A stretch of 64,000 bases of DNA from Fratercula arctica. Lineage: Eukaryota; Chordata; Aves; Charadriiformes; Alcidae. Of this stretch, positions 1 through 13,166 are shown in pieces. Under the pieces are notes generated by a model that saw only the letters and a program-made list of their open reading frames with translations, made no database searches and had not been told where the DNA came from. The stretch covers positions 117,445,757 to 117,509,756 of the forward strand of contig CANTUZ010000001.1 of assembly GCA_947846985.1 (NCBI GenBank), given 5' to 3'. Position numbers and translations under genes: made by a program. The stretch's first letter is position 1, and each line of letters starts with the position of its first letter.

Positions 1-1546
1 CTCCTACCTAATAACTACTGCAGGACTTTGATCATTAAATTTATCACCTTATGCTGCAATGGAAATTTAGAAAGTCTCTGAATTTACGTCTTACAAAACA
101 AGCCAGTTGTGTTACTTTATGCAACCTCTCTTTTCTACTACTAACTATTTCTGTCTTTCCACCTCAAGGTAGAGGACTACGAGCAGCACAAGCAAGGAGA
201 GCCAGAACTTGCCTCAATGAGGGAGCATCACCAGCACCAAATCCCAACAGCTGCTCATAAGGAGAAGAGCGTGCAGGATCTGAGTGGCTTCGAGGAGGCT
301 ACCATGGTTGCCATGGGAAAGCTGGGGAGGAGCTCTAAGACCGACAGCACCGTTCAGGAATGCCCGTTACAAGTTGCTGTTATCTTAATGGAAGTAGAGC
401 TGGAGAGGGTTCTTCGAATACGTTACTTTTCCAGGAAGGTACCAAACGTGGAAGGAGTTTTCAGTTATATTTTTGCCTCAACTCAAGAAGGTGATTTGTT
501 ATCATAAACATAGACAAAAATATGCTTTAAACAAAAACCCCAAATAAACCCACAAAAAAAAAAAAAAAAATCCAAAGGCAGATTTAGAAAGTGCCTATTA
601 GTAAAAACATAATTATTATCAAAGAAATAAAATCAATTTTATAACTAACAGGTTAAAGCCCCATGATTTCTTTTTGAGATTTTTACTAAGAGGTGTAAAT
701 TCTAGAGGATCAGCATCTTTAGAATGCCTCTTAATGGTACATACCGAGTATCGTATGGAGTATTTTCCCTGCATGAAAACCATGTAGGAAAAAGTTTGGA
801 CTTACTTTTTAATATACTAGTATCAGTTGCTGTAGCCAGGTAGGCTGTTCATTAGTTCGTGCTAATGCTAAAATCTAATGATTTAGTTGAAAGCAGAACA
901 CATTGCTTCAGTGCAATTAGGAAACCTTAGGACATCAGACACCATGACTCCTAACAGATTGTCAGCAAGTGCCTCTTGGCCACTTTGTAGCAATTTGTAG
1001 CTTTGGAGTTCATTAACCTGCCAGTTTATTACCGAGCTGCACTGTTCTTCAGAAATGCTCCTTTTTCTCCATGTTCTCTAGTGTGGTTTTTTTTTTTTTC
1101 CCAGCAGATCATTTTTATTTCCCTTTTTTTTCCCATCTCATTAACCCAGGATACTGTTTTTAAGTTCTCAGCAGCAAGACAGTTGAAGGTGCTGCCAGCT
1201 GCGCTGCGGGCAATTGCCTCCGACGCTGTTCTTCATTGGATCCATCAGCGTGGGTTTAGCTGGTGCTTGCACATGGGTAATTTTTTTCCTGCTTTTGAGG
1301 AAACACAATATACATTGCAAAAGCCAAGCTATGTGTTTCTGCTGTTATCTCTTTTGAAGGATATTTGGCACATATTAACAGGGTTATAACATAAACATTT
1401 CTGGAAGGATTTGCAGAGCATAAACATGGATAATTCAGGTTTTTTATTTGTTTTTGCTCTTCCTTGAAGATCACAGAATAATTTAGGGTGGAAGACACCT
1501 CCAGTGACATCTCCTATGCAAAACAGATGCCCCTGTCATAGCTTAC
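1..1546 (-). other. EPHA3 intron 11 (5' part)
   Basis: This is intron sequence downstream of the kinase exon, running off the window. It contains an A run at 554-570 and a T run at 1087-1099. The short open frames here have no recognisable product. The next EPHA3 exon, which should begin with the KPVMIVTEY motif, is not visible. Confidence 0.85.
554..570. repeat. A homopolymer, 17 bases
   Basis: Uninterrupted A run on the plus strand in intron 11; T run in the EPHA3 transcript. Confidence 0.95.
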
Positions 1547-1732
1547 TTTTAGTGACGACTCCCTCTAATCGAATGATATTCGGGTGGTCAAACTGCCCCA
1601 TGATGCTTGCTTCTCCCAGGAAGTCCCTTCTCTGTTTTTCTGTGTAGCCAACTTTCAGGGTTTTGATAGCCACTGAAATTTCCTTTTTAGACGGCAGCTT
1701 TAGGCGCCCACTGCACACTTCTCCAAATTCCC
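1547..1732 (-). CDS. EPHA3: EPHA3 exon 11: tyrosine kinase N-lobe
   Basis: The exon is 186 bp, between acceptor TTTTTCAG and donor GTAAGC, with phase 1 at both ends. It encodes [40 protein letters not shown] and [20 protein letters not shown] ending TK plus a split Ser. GEFGEV is the second half of the glycine-rich ATP loop. The Lys in VAIKTLK is the catalytic ATP-anchoring lysine (human K653), and the Glu in LGEAS is its partner in helix C. Both are intact, so nothing here suggests an inactive kinase. The hinge, catalytic loop and activation loop are in later exons beyond the left edge. The next exon was looked for in bases 1-1546 and not found. Confidence 0.97.
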
Positions 1733-4700
1733 CTGAAAAAGTGGGAAAAATGACAAAAGATGAAATGTAGTTATTTCATGGGGATTTAAGAAAGACTTAG
1801 AGTTCTGCAAAAGTCCCTGAAGTGTGATGTTTACCGGTGGGCCACAGACCGGAGTTCCAAAGAGACCTTCAGACAACTACTTAACATTTCCATGCTTGGG
1901 TTCTCCAGCTGCCAAACTGGATAACGTCACTTATTTACACTGCATATCCAGATGACTGCAGAGCAGAGGAATGCATAAATGTCACCAGAAAATTCCCTTT
2001 TTGTTTCAGTTGATGCACTTCGAGACAATAGTAGGATGGCTGATTAATGCAGAAGTGTCAGAATAGCCATGCATCCTTGTGAACACTATACTCTTAATTT
2101 CTACCAAACAGACATAGTACAGCTCCCAATTATTTTACTTCTTTCAACTAAAGTAGCAAGATAATTCATAACAAAAGAATTTATCCACACAGCTGCAAAG
2201 AAAAAAAAGAAATCCACACAGGTTACCTTTCTTCTACCATTATTCAGATGGATCTAATCATGCAAATATAAACTGTCACTATGGGACTATGGGACCTGCG
2301 AGTCCACCATGAATATTATGCCCACTGTATATTGTGTGAGATCCCTAAATAGAAAATGGCAGATATCAGCTGCATGTTTACTTTTATACAATGAGGTTAG
2401 GTTTATCCTTTGCTATGTAACATCCAAGAAGAGTACACAGGGAAAATCATCTTAGCATTTAATACTTGCTCATTTGAATATGTTGACAAATTTCTGGAAG
2501 AAAACATCTCACTTGAAATTTTCTGTATTTAACTAATGATTACCTAAAGCATATAAGGAAGTTTCAGTATCTTAAAAAACATTTGAGCAGCAACTAACTT
2601 TTGATTCCCAATTATCCAACTCCCCACTTTAGATTTCATACGATATAATAAACTGCACATACTACGTGCCAGTTAAAATTACAATAGCAACTTTTTGTCT
2701 CCTTCTTTTAATGACAAAATAATTGAAATAATGAAAAATACAATAAAAACAGAGAATGGATAAAATATATAAGAAATATGATGGCAAGAATTGCCTACGT
2801 GATAATTTATACTTAAAGACAAGGAAAACACCTTACTGAACAGAGGGGAAAAGAAAGGTGTTTTGTTTTGTTGTTTTTTTCTTTCAAGAAACTAGAGGGT
2901 GTTGCTGGAGGGCTTTAACACTCATTTCCCAACAATACATACATATTCAGGTTCTTTTGTCAAAATATATGAGATCTAAATATAAATAACCCCTCACATG
3001 CCGTATTTTGTCAAGTGGCCTTGCACAGAAAGTTTGACTTGGAAACAAACAAATCCCATAAATCTAAACCTAACTGGCATCATTTTTCTGCAAACTGTGA
3101 ATATTTTTTTTTTTATTTGTGTGTGAAACATAATGGAAAGAGTGATTATACTGCTTACATACGAGCTTTTCCCAACTTAATGCGTAATAATCCTAAATGC
3201 AATACCATTACTATGCCTCTAAAGAGCAAAGGCTCTTGGAGTTCATTTGCCCACAATGATTCTTTATCCCTGCAGCTGATTGTTTACATTAAGCAATATC
3301 TGTGAAACCTGAAATGATCAACACCCACCCATAAGGTATTTTTAATGGGCAAATTTAAATTGTGTTGCTCTTCATAGAATTATCGCTCAGAAATACACGA
3401 TGGATTGACAGCCCTTCGCTATTGAATTCAGACGTGATACCACATGGGATACATTTTAGATGTTACATTCAGCCCATTTACCTGAAATTATTCTTTTCTC
3501 AGCTTGCCACCGATATGGCTGGCGTTAGAGTCCACATCTCATTTGTGGCACTGAGATGCAGGAATGATAAAGACAGTAATAACAACAACCAGAATCTTAA
3601 AAGTCAGGGCTGTATTTTCAAGTTCAAAGCTCAAGGATTGGTGTTATTTATACACAACAAGGAATGGGAAGAGAGAGACATGACAATAGTTTTGGCTTAT
3701 CAAAACTGTGGTTATAAACGAGATGGACACCAACTCTTTTTTCTATACACAAGAGGCAAACCAGAGAATAGTTGCAAATTATGATAAAGGTCAGTTAGAT
3801 CAGGAAAAAGATTCCAACAGTAAGGACACTTGGGCAGTACAAAAGACTTTTTTTTTAGGGAGGCTATAAACTCTTTTATCTTGGAGACCGTAAAGAATTA
3901 GCATCTATCAAGAATGGTTCCTAAGAAGTTCTGTTTAGGGCAAGGGTATGGACTTAATGACCTCTTGAGGTCACTTTTCAGCTTTATTTTCCAAGGTTTC
4001 TCTGTTAGACAGCCAATTTAACCAAAAAAACCTGAACAAAACCTGAACCTTTTTTTTGTTATAGGACAATGACCTTTCTCTGTTGCTAACCCAGGCTAGA
4101 TTTGAGTCAAGAACATAAAAGTGAATGTCACCGTATCTTATCAGCAGCTGCTGAGCTGCTTCATCCTCTAGGCATGGTACTGTGCTCTTAAGGTAATAAC
4201 CAAAAAAAATAAAAAAACCAGGGTGTATCTTTACATACTTATCTACTACTAAAGTAGTACTTGCATTACATCCATTATTCCTAACTTTATTTGTATTTCA
4301 GGCTGACAAGACAGGCTGCAGCTCAGAAAATATACTGTAAAACCTATTACTAGTAACTAATGGGTGGTGAGTTCTGCTCAGACTTCTTAATTAAAGTATT
4401 CAATCTCTTCAAGCCAAAACGACTAGTATACTTTACCAAGAGCAAACACTGCTTCAATTCAAATGCTAACCCCAGCTTAATACTGTCAAAGCACCACAAA
4501 GAGGAAGACCAATGCATGTCTTGAAAACAGAAGGAAGGGGAAAAAAACCCGCTTGAAATAAATCTTGTAATGCCCAGCTTTAAATTCCTTTTTCTCTGTA
4601 TTTTAATGGTCCAAAAGTCTGTAACAAGCTAACCTCTTAAAACTATCGTTCAGTTACTGTCAATGGAGACTATAGCTGTGATTTCAGCAAGCAGTCCAGC

Positions 4701-7700
4701 AATCAATCACCAGAATCATATATCTGATATTTGTTTGACTTTTGGGAAGGAAAAGGTTATGGCTAATGTCCATCAACACAGTCCCATTTAGCTATGGCTA
4801 CGCAATTTAGAACTTGGGTGATTAATTGGATTCCACAAATGCCTGAAGGCCAGTGGATGCTGCAGGACACTAAAAGTTGGATCCCTCTTAGCAATGGAGC
4901 TTACTGCTGTCTGTGAATATAAAATGGGCTTACTTTCTTGTAACGACATCGCTGGAAAAAGCTCACTGGGCAGCCCAAATATGTTAATCTTTGGTTCTTT
5001 CATATACAGGGCAGTGTGGATGCTACACCCATAGTGACATGCATTTACACTACAACTTTTTCCTACAAGTATTATATGGTCCCAGTAAGAAATGGACTGG
5101 ATCTTATCAGATACTGTTTAGGAGGAGTAAGAACTTGTGTTTGAGTTGGAAGGTGGAAAATCTGGCACTGATTTTAAGAGAAGAGGTTGACAGCTTTTAA
5201 TATGAAGCCTTTCTGAAGTGTTTATCTTTAATTATGCTACACACATAAACATTGTATAACCTGCCCTGCAGACTGGTATGTCTATTTACACGTGGAAAGC
5301 AAATAGATATTATTAGAAGGGCTGTTCACGATATAAATATCTCTCTTCAGGAGATCTTAATTTCTTTTCAAATAGGCTACTTAGTGCATCAGTGAATGGC
5401 ATTTGCTGTGCATTTAGACCCAGGGGACAAGTAAAAGATGACTCTGTGAAATTATCTACTCCCTTTACTTTGCTGTGTTTTATATTAGGATTGTACTGCT
5501 GTGCACAGAACTCCCTCGGAGTTGGAGAGGCACCTAAGCTGAATGTTTCATAAACCTTATGAACCTCAGCAGCGTTCTACAAGCCCTCACTGAGACACTT
5601 ACAAACCTTCACAGTAAGTTCATGGGCAGGTAGCCCCTAGATTTTAGAAATACTTTGATCAATAAGATGTTATGCTACAAGTATGTTTAAACTTTGAAAG
5701 AAAAGCAAATGCTTGCTTTCATGTTCAGCAAAGCACATACTTAACTCTATCCCAAATCAAGAAAGTACCTTCTGTAGTATTCTCTTGCTATCCAATTGGA
5801 TTTAAACTTCTCAAATAGTTTTTATGGATCCAGTTCAGCAAACAAGTGAGTTGCTTTAGAAGAAAGAATTACTGTAAAGAAAAATCTGAAAAAGTGGCTC
5901 CTGACCACAATTTTCTTATGCTTAGCCTCCCCCTAAAATCCCTTGTGTTTTTCTTGAGGTTCTTTTGGACAAGAGTATTTCCTTATTGCATTTGGGTATA
6001 TTTTCAAAGCTATGTAAGCTGCCCTCCATTCTCAGAGGCTTCTGGCTAAAGCTGTGAAAAACTACTTGGAAAAGTACCTCAGAATATCAAGATTACTTGC
6101 CTGACTTGAAGGTCTCATTACTTACGTCACACTTCAATGCAGTTAAATGAATCTCTTCTTCTCAAATCACTGTCTTTTTATAATTTCATTCACACTTGCA
6201 TTTGTAAAGGAGAAGGGCAGGAAAAGACCAAGTCGTTCACTCAAATAAGTCATTGACTCAAGTAAGAGACAGGAAATGCCTTTCTGCTTTTGAGGAGGAA
6301 AGAAGTGTTACTGCAAAAGCAGCCTCAGAGGCACTCACTCCAAATGCAAAAGATACCATGGGCTGAATGTGACAGTGGTGTAAAGTGATGCTACAAATGC
6401 ATTTTGGAAGCCCCCAGCACAATATAGCCTGATTTTCATTTGTTCTTCCCTGTCTGTCTCTTCCTGTTGGCATCTCTGGCAACTGCTAATCGGAAATGCT
6501 AACTGTAATGCCATATGTAGTTTAGGCTATCTAAATCTGAGTCATGGTCTCCAACAAATGGCTTTATTATACCTTGAGAGTTCAAGCTTCAACGTAGAGG
6601 ACCTGCAGGAACCTACCGTCACTTTCACTGGAGTGGAGAAAAGGACTTATTTTTAAACCATCTGATTCTTTTAGAACACATCCCTTTTTTGAAGCCTCTC
6701 AGAAAACTCTTCTTCCATTTTTTAGAGGCCATATTTGGTAAATTTTGTTTTACTTCTCATGCTCCTGTACATTCTCATTAAAAATAGGTCAGAACAATGA
6801 GATATAAAATATAACATATCATTGGTTCTTCTGAATTTGTTTTCTAGGTTCATAGACAGCATACAGCCCAAGTTTATAAAGTTTACATTTGTGAACGAAG
6901 GCTCCTGAAAGTCTTAGAAAGAAACTACTGCTCTTGGACTTGGCTTTTCAGTAACCCCCTTCTCTACCCCCACATTAATTCTCTATTATGTGCAGTAAGC
7001 AGAGCTTTATTGCCTTGACTGAAGATGATGGAGAACAGTGCACTCTTGTGGGGCAAAATTAAAACCAGCAAGGAACAAAAATTCTACCTTTGCGCAAAAT
7101 AACCTAACTTCATACAAGCAGTTGAGTAGCTGCAGTAAGAGAGGATGAATACTGTTTCTTTTTACTGGGTGATTCAGGAGATGCACTGAGTACAGTAGCT
7201 TGGTTCTACATTTTCTTCCAAATTAAAATCTTTTACCGTGCACTAGAAGTCTGTCTCTCATCTCATGATTTTAATTCAAACAGTAAATACAGAGAGAAGC
7301 AAAAAATCAATAATAAAAGAACTAGTAATTTTCAATGGATTGAAAGTCAATAGTACTTCTCTCAAATGCTTTAATTTAGCAGGAAAGCTAACACTTCATG
7401 ATCTTCTGACTCGACAAGACAATCTGCCCCTTCACCTCAAGGAGCAAGCACACACCCTATCAGGAACTACATGCTGCATTGCAACATGGATAACTCAGTG
7501 TGACATGACTTTCTGTAATCTGGCTCCTCTGCTACTGTATCTGCACATTTTGACAGTTTGTTTTCTGTAAACCCAACAATCTATGGAGTCTGTATGGTTC
7601 AGACAATCAGTTATCAGACAGACAACCCTTTCCTCCTCAATCGATAATTCAAATCCAAAGCAGTGACCAAAATCAATCCAATGACCAAAGGTCACGGCAG

Positions 7701-8129
7701 TCTGATGGATGCGTGGTGACTGGTATGAAATGAGTTTGTGGTTTCACTCAAGGCATCATAGTCAACAGTCCTTTTAAGGGAAAAAAAGAAAACATCTTCA
7801 CAGTTGATACCGTTTTCTGTGCTGACAGATTTTAAAGAGAAACATAGAAGTGAGGCTGAACTCTCTTTTCCCTCCCAACAGTGCTGCATCCAAGTGTGGG
7901 CTGACGGGTGTCCTTTGAAAAACTGTCTTGTTGTCTCCTTTCTTTGGGGAAAAAAAATAGAACTTTGTGCCCTTAACTTTTCATATGCACCGAAGTCAGC
8001 TGTAAATATGACCTACTAATTTGAAGACTTCAGAAAATTTCTTCCCAGTCACGAGTATAAACCCAAAGATATAAAAAAGTATGTACAGCAAAAAGGTATC
8101 TTTAGTTCAATATATCCAACGGTCATTAC
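1733..8129 (-). other. EPHA3 intron 10 (6.4 kb)
   Basis: AT-rich unique-looking intron between exons 10 and 11. I see no transposon fragment, no RNA gene and no coding exon. The longest homopolymer is an 11-base T run at 3104-3114. Open frames here, such as the one at 3362-3784 on the plus strand, look like chance. Confidence 0.85.
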
Positions 8130-8255
8130 CTGCTCCAACTACTTTATCGATGGATATATTAGAAGCGTCTAGTTCCTTGGCAAATTCATGCACAGCTTGG
8201 TTGGGATCCTCATATGTATGCGGATCTACGTAAGTTCTCAGGCCTGGGAGCTTTA
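8130..8255 (-). CDS. EPHA3: EPHA3 exon 10: juxtamembrane region with regulatory tyrosines
   Basis: This 126-bp exon starts after acceptor TTACACAG and ends GGAGCAG before donor GTAATG. It encodes [20 protein letters not shown], then [21 protein letters not shown]. The two tyrosines in [11 protein letters not shown] correspond to human Y596 and Y602, the juxtamembrane sites that hold the kinase inactive until phosphorylated and then recruit SH2 proteins (family knowledge). VHEFAKELD is the entry into the kinase fold, and VVGA-G begins the glycine-rich nucleotide loop, which continues in exon 11. Compared with human, the changes I see are Asn for Thr in EDPNQA and Ser for Thr in DASNIS. Confidence 0.97.
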
Positions 8256-9461
8256 CTGTGTAAAAACAAATTCAGAGAGAAAAATGTTACTTAGACTTAA
8301 TTAATCCTTCTAAAGAAAGCTCATGAGACAATAGAAATCTAATCAATAGAAGAAAAAGGTATACTGCTTCTTCAAATCAAACTGCTTTTGATGGGTCTTC
8401 GGGAATCGTAACACAGTGAAACCAAAGACACTAATGTAGTTATTGCACAGAAGCCTGAAAACCGATTTTAAATGTATCTGCACTTGCCATATTTAACCGC
8501 TTTTCAAATATTAAAATACCACCCACCCCACGCAGCTTGCTACATTTAGATGCTCCCTTATATTGTCCCTTTCGAGGTAAAAACAAAAAGGCAAGGAACA
8601 AAATGTGTGATGCTACAGTCAACCTAAAAAGTTCTTAGGAATATATTAAGGTGAGCACAGTAACTCAAACTTTTTAATTCCGTGTCCTCCAACAAGATGC
8701 ATAAGAAAAGAAAATTATACACAAACAAAGGCACCTCTGCCTCAGTCCCTCTGCTAGTACATACTAGGATGGAAGCCAGTTGCTATTAAAGTCTGGTTCT
8801 AGTCCTCAGTTACCTTAAAATCCGTGTTATTATTTTGTCCCCCTCTACAGTTTCCTGGCCAGGGATTGTTCTGTTTGCCCAGGACAAGTGCTAGTTAAAT
8901 GACTGAATGATTTTAGGGGCAGTTTCAAGCTTTCCACATCTCTTCCTCCAGCAGGACTGAGGGTGGAAGGAACACATTATCATTCCCAATCTTTCTCTCC
9001 AGCAAAGATGTTGAAGGCAAAGCATAGCCTTTTTCCCCCTCCCCGGCTCAAGACCCTGCTTGTGCTTGTACCCAGTACCTCGTGTGCCTGCCTCTGTATT
9101 CATTTTAGAACACAAAGATGTTTTGTTAACAAGAAGCAAAATAACCATTACATCCAGCTTGAAGTTTTCTGCTTCTGACAAAAAACCCGCATTCCCGGAC
9201 GTGTATTTTAGCTTTGCCTAACTGTACCAGTTGGTCTTGGAAAAGATATTAACTCCTCCTTACAAACACTGCCTTAATCCACTCAGGAATATCCTTTCCA
9301 GCTTGGCATTATTAGACTGCATCAATTTGTTGCCTGCTAGAATAGTTAAACTTTTTTTGCTGGGCTTACACAGATGGGAAAAAAACCCCAAAACAACAAC
9401 CCACCTTTGAACCATTAGGTAGAGCACACCATTGTTTTGTCAAACAATGCCAAGTGTATGT

Positions 9462-9478
9462 AAAAAAAAAAAAAAAAA
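9462..9478. repeat. A homopolymer, 17 bases
   Basis: Uninterrupted A run on the plus strand in intron 9. Confidence 0.95.
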
Positions 9479-10738
9479 TACATGATCAATTTCATGGAGA
9501 TTTATTGGCCTCAGAATTGACAAAGAAATGATAAAACTGAGTTCCCAAGCTAATTGCCACAAAAACAATGCAAACTAAGAGCCATGCTCTTAACACAAGG
9601 GCTGCGTGTGCATGGCATTAAATGCTGACTGTGCTTCCTTCAAGAGCCTGATGATTACAGAATTACTTGCAAGTAAAACAAAAAGTAATTGGCTGTATAT
9701 TGCTGTTGGTTAAAAATCTTGTAAATGCTCCTTTCCGTCCATGCTGAATGTACGTTACAGGCTCCCTCATAGCCCCAATAAAAATAACAACAATTAAAAG
9801 CTGCTGCACTGTGGGGTTTTTCGGCTGCAGATTTTTAATGCTGACCCCAGAGGTTCCCAAGATCAGGTGATGGTGACTGCAAGGAGAATAATCCCTTCAC
9901 ACCAATAATTAAGGGCAGCCTGTATAGTAACTGGGTTCTGTCATGAAAAACAGATAATAAACACATGCACATGTGTTAAGCTGTACTACTTTACAGCTCA
10001 TTCTGTGCAAACACAATAATTTACATTTTCATTTTAACAGCACGAATTGCCCTAAAGGTAGCAAAAAAATAAAAAGGGCCTAGCCAAAGAAGGCAAAGGG
10101 AGAGGATCTGAGGAGGTGGAACATTTTTGCTCCTTTGAAGTAATATTATAGGATTTGTAATAAGGCTGCAGGGAATAGTTCATGGCCGGAGCCTTTTTTA
10201 AAGTAATTCAGAATAAACTGATTGAAATAAACCAGCTGCTGTATTTAAGATGCTGAAAGTTTACGACAGCCAGGGAAGTTACTTTATCCTTTTTTAGTTC
10301 ATAGGAACAATTTTCTTATTCTTTGAGAAAGACTGTAATTTAGTAGAATAAAGTTTCAACAGCCACACACGTACATAAACACAAATCCTAACAGATAAAT
10401 ACCTGTAAACTCAATAAATAATTTTCAAGAATTTCTAACAGAAATACCAGGTCCATGATCGGCTCTGTTCTTACTACACAGTGAATCAGCATGGCACTAC
10501 TCAGAAAACAGTACATAAATATCTAAAGCCAAATTAAAAGCAATTTAATTCACAGGAATTTAACAGCACTGACATGTTTAAGAATAGTGATTGCAACTTT
10601 CCATTGTGTGGGAGTAAGGAGAGCAAACTCTGACCTGTTATTTGTCTGTGACACGTTTTTTACTGGCTGCTTTTATTTTATAACCTCATTAAATTTGGAT
10701 GATGAAGCATTAATTCTATGGGCCACATGTAACCGTGT

Positions 10739-10741
<3 letters not shown>

Positions 10742-10770
<29 letters not shown>
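10742..10770. repeat. T homopolymer, 29 bases
   Basis: The longest T run on the plus strand; it would be an A run in the EPHA3 transcript. It is followed on the right by a GC-richer stretch of about 150 bp (gagactgcctggttcaccgt onwards), so it could be the tail of a retroposed sequence, but I recognise no source and no target-site duplication. Confidence 0.95.
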
Positions 10771-11387
10771 GAGACTGCCTGGTTCACCGTCATTGGGCTG
10801 CACGAAGCAAACCCCCTGTTCCAGTTTGTGTGTCCCCTGCCAGGGCAGGGGAAGGAGCGCACGTGTTGTGGATATGCATGCTCTCGGCTCTCTGGAGATA
10901 AGGAGGGGCTCCAAACTTAAAATCATAATAATACGAACAGTCAGAGAACTGTTACTCCATTGTCCCGGGGATTAGGAAGCGGTTCTAATTTCCAGCTACT
11001 GCGGGTAAATCCCTCGTTAAAATGTTCATTCAATTATATTTGATGGGGAGGCATCCAATTATGGTACCAACAGCTCTTTTCGTGCAGATGGTACAGTGCC
11101 ACTGGTGTGTGCAAAAAACCCACGTACATTAACCTTATAACATGCTAAGCAATAGAAATAAACGGTTCAACATGGTTTACATGGTGTAGCAGGATATTTA
11201 TCTGGAGCTGAAACTGTTTCAAAGACAAACTACTGCTTCTTATTAAAAACATGTTCCTTAAACACCAAGAATTCTGTGGGTGAAAAAAAGGCATTTCCAG
11301 TCTTGGTGTTTACGAAGGGCATTATCTTTGCCCTGTAAGGATGAAAAAAAAAATCCAAAATGCAGTGATAAAAACCCAAGAATCCCG

Positions 11388-11399
11388 CCCCCCCCCCCC
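11388..11399. repeat. C homopolymer, 12 bases
   Basis: The only long C run in the window; a G run in the transcript of intron 9. Confidence 0.95.
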
Positions 11400-12267
11400 A
11401 ACAGAATGTTAAACTATCACTTTCCTCTCCCCTCAGCTTCTCCTGCTCCAAAACTAATTTATTTCTATTTTAAAGACGGTATGGATGGATGGAGCTTTGA
11501 CTGTGATCGAGTCTTCACAATCCACAGCTCCTCTGCTGTGGAAAAGTGCTGCGGGGTTATGCGCATTGCAGAGAGCCTCCAGGATCAGGGAGGAGCTGAA
11601 ATACTGCAGGACACGACATTCCCCTCCAGCCACAGGAAGCTACTTCTTCCTGGTAGCCAGGACACGCGCCTGCACTCAGAAAACCAACACTTCTTCCCCT
11701 GAGCGTCTCCCGGATGGGATCTTGCTCCATGCTGTTCCTTTCACAGGTAACAGCCAAACGACCCAGAGTAGCCATGAATAAAAGCTTGTTTAGCCTTATT
11801 AAAAATAAGTACACAAACATCAGAAATAGATAGGCTTTGAGTTTGGCTTTTGAATGCGTCTCAAAAGTAGCCCAGAATCATTGGGATGAGCAAACTCTCA
11901 CACCCTTAACTATATCCAATTTTTGTGATACAAAGACAAAGTAAGTCAATAGAAAGTCTCTCTTCTTAGTCCTGAATGAGATCCAAGGAAAGCATAGACA
12001 TACTCATTCTTGCAAGTAGGGAATCAGGACTTGAACAAAATGTGTTTGTAAATAGAGATGGATTAAAAAAAATCACATTAATTTGTGAGACACTTGTTTA
12101 GTAGTTATTCTTAATTTAAGAAACTACTTCAAATCACTTTTCAGCCTATGCTTAGAAAAAGTCCAAACTAAGTTATTAGTGGGTAAACTTTGTCAAGCAA
12201 GAAATTGTCACAGTTCCTTCCATAGTCATCAAGACAGGTTTCATTGATTTTATATTTTGCCTTGGGG

Positions 12268-12284
12268 AAAAAAAAAAAAAAAAA
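12268..12284. repeat. A homopolymer, 17 bases
   Basis: Uninterrupted A run on the plus strand in intron 9. Confidence 0.95.
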
Positions 12285-12636
12285 GTGCCCTTTCTTAGAC
12301 TTTATACAGATGATAACGAGGAAGTTGAAGTTATGCTCTGCATTTCAGTAGTGCGCAGCAGAATCAATATCACATTGCTAACCACACGCATGGTTTCAAC
12401 CCAGACAGCTATGTTTTGCTCATTACTAACCTGAACACAAATGAAAGAATTTGAAACAAAGAATAATTGTTTGGGGAAAATCTCCTTGCCCACATGAGAA
12501 GAGATAATTCTCTTCTCAATTTCACCTTGTTTTAAGCGAGGTATGACTTTTTTTTTTTTTTTAAATTGAAAAATATCAGTTATCTAGGGGATGAATTAAA
12601 CAGAACTGAAAGCATTAAAAGACTTCAGTAACTTAC

Positions 12637-12704
12637 AATGGCCATTCCCAAAATGTAGTCTTTTCTCATCAGTGCCATGTTTAGACTTCTTGTATCCACA
12701 GAAT
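12637..12704 (-). CDS. EPHA3: EPHA3 exon 9: membrane-proximal cytoplasmic segment
   Basis: A small exon that begins after acceptor TTGCTTGTAG with the last base of the Arg codon and ends with T before donor GTAAGT. It encodes FCGYKKSKHGTDEKRLHFGN and then GH, with the following Leu codon split. The basic residues fit a membrane-proximal anchor on the cytoplasmic side. It is 68 bp here. The human exon, judged from its protein sequence as I remember it (YKSKHG), should be 65 bp, so this genome has one additional Lys codon at 12686-12691. The reading frame is not affected. Confidence 0.95.
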
Positions 12705-13166
12705 CTACAAGCAACAGAGAAAAAAGATTAATATAGAGAATTTTATGTTAACCACAGGTGGAAACAGAATAAAATGTTTTCCCTCCACAATTAAATGCCT
12801 GTTTGAAAGTTTAATGATATTTACATTCTGTGTGCCCTATAGAGGCACGTTATGTTCTCAGGGAATTTGAGGAAATTGGCTAATGAGAGGATTTGTTGAT
12901 TTTTGACCCCTACAGTTTAATTTTACAATTGCCTAAGAATGTGTTTATAGCATTTTTTAACAACTGCTGCATGACTGGGGCTGCTAACGTTAGCGGGCTC
13001 ATTACCGAGCACCAAGCAGTATTCGGAGCTCCTGGGCAGCAGACAAAGGAGAAGGTGCAAACCATCCCTGCTACTGCCCGACGACACCCAATCTGCCGTG
13101 CTCGTCAAGGCCCCTCGGGGAAATGGAAGCGGGAGAGCAAATGTGCAAACCAGACGATAAACTAAC
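12705..13166 (-). other. EPHA3 intron 8 (462 bp, short, partly CpG-rich)
   Basis: This is a short intron between the transmembrane exon and exon 9. The part next to the transmembrane exon (about 12980-13160) is clearly richer in GC and CpG than the surrounding introns and contains a perfect 12-bp palindrome, gctaacgttagc, at 12983-12994. In the EPHA3 frame it has no stop until TAA at 12923-12925. The rest is AT-rich, with ATTAAA sequences on the minus strand at 12916-12921 and 12810-12815. Confidence 0.9.
12923..13166 (-). other. EPHA3: Candidate alternative C-terminus by read-through of the transmembrane exon
   Basis: The transmembrane exon frame continues past its donor for 80 codons beyond the junction Arg, starting LVYRLVCTFALPLPF, and ends at TAA (12923-12925). 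Retention of this short intron would encode a membrane-anchored receptor without juxtamembrane tyrosines or kinase. The open frame is seen directly; expression is unknown. Confidence 0.25.

Larger units (their letters stand above)
8256..12636 (-). other. EPHA3 intron 9 (4.4 kb)
   Basis: Intron between exons 9 and 10. It carries A runs at 9462-9478 and 12268-12284, T runs at 10742-10770 and 12548-12562, and a 12-base C run at 11388-11399. The part around 11480-11760 is more GC-rich than its surroundings and is open in several frames, but it has no recognised homology. Confidence 0.85.

Noticed and set aside
3362..3784. 140-codon open frame on the plus strand in intron 10
   Set aside because: No homology recognised, AT-rich composition like its surroundings, and no supporting signals.
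11280..11781. Overlapping open frames on both strands in intron 9
   Set aside because: Open in three frames at once in a locally GC-rich stretch, which is a composition effect; no family recognised.
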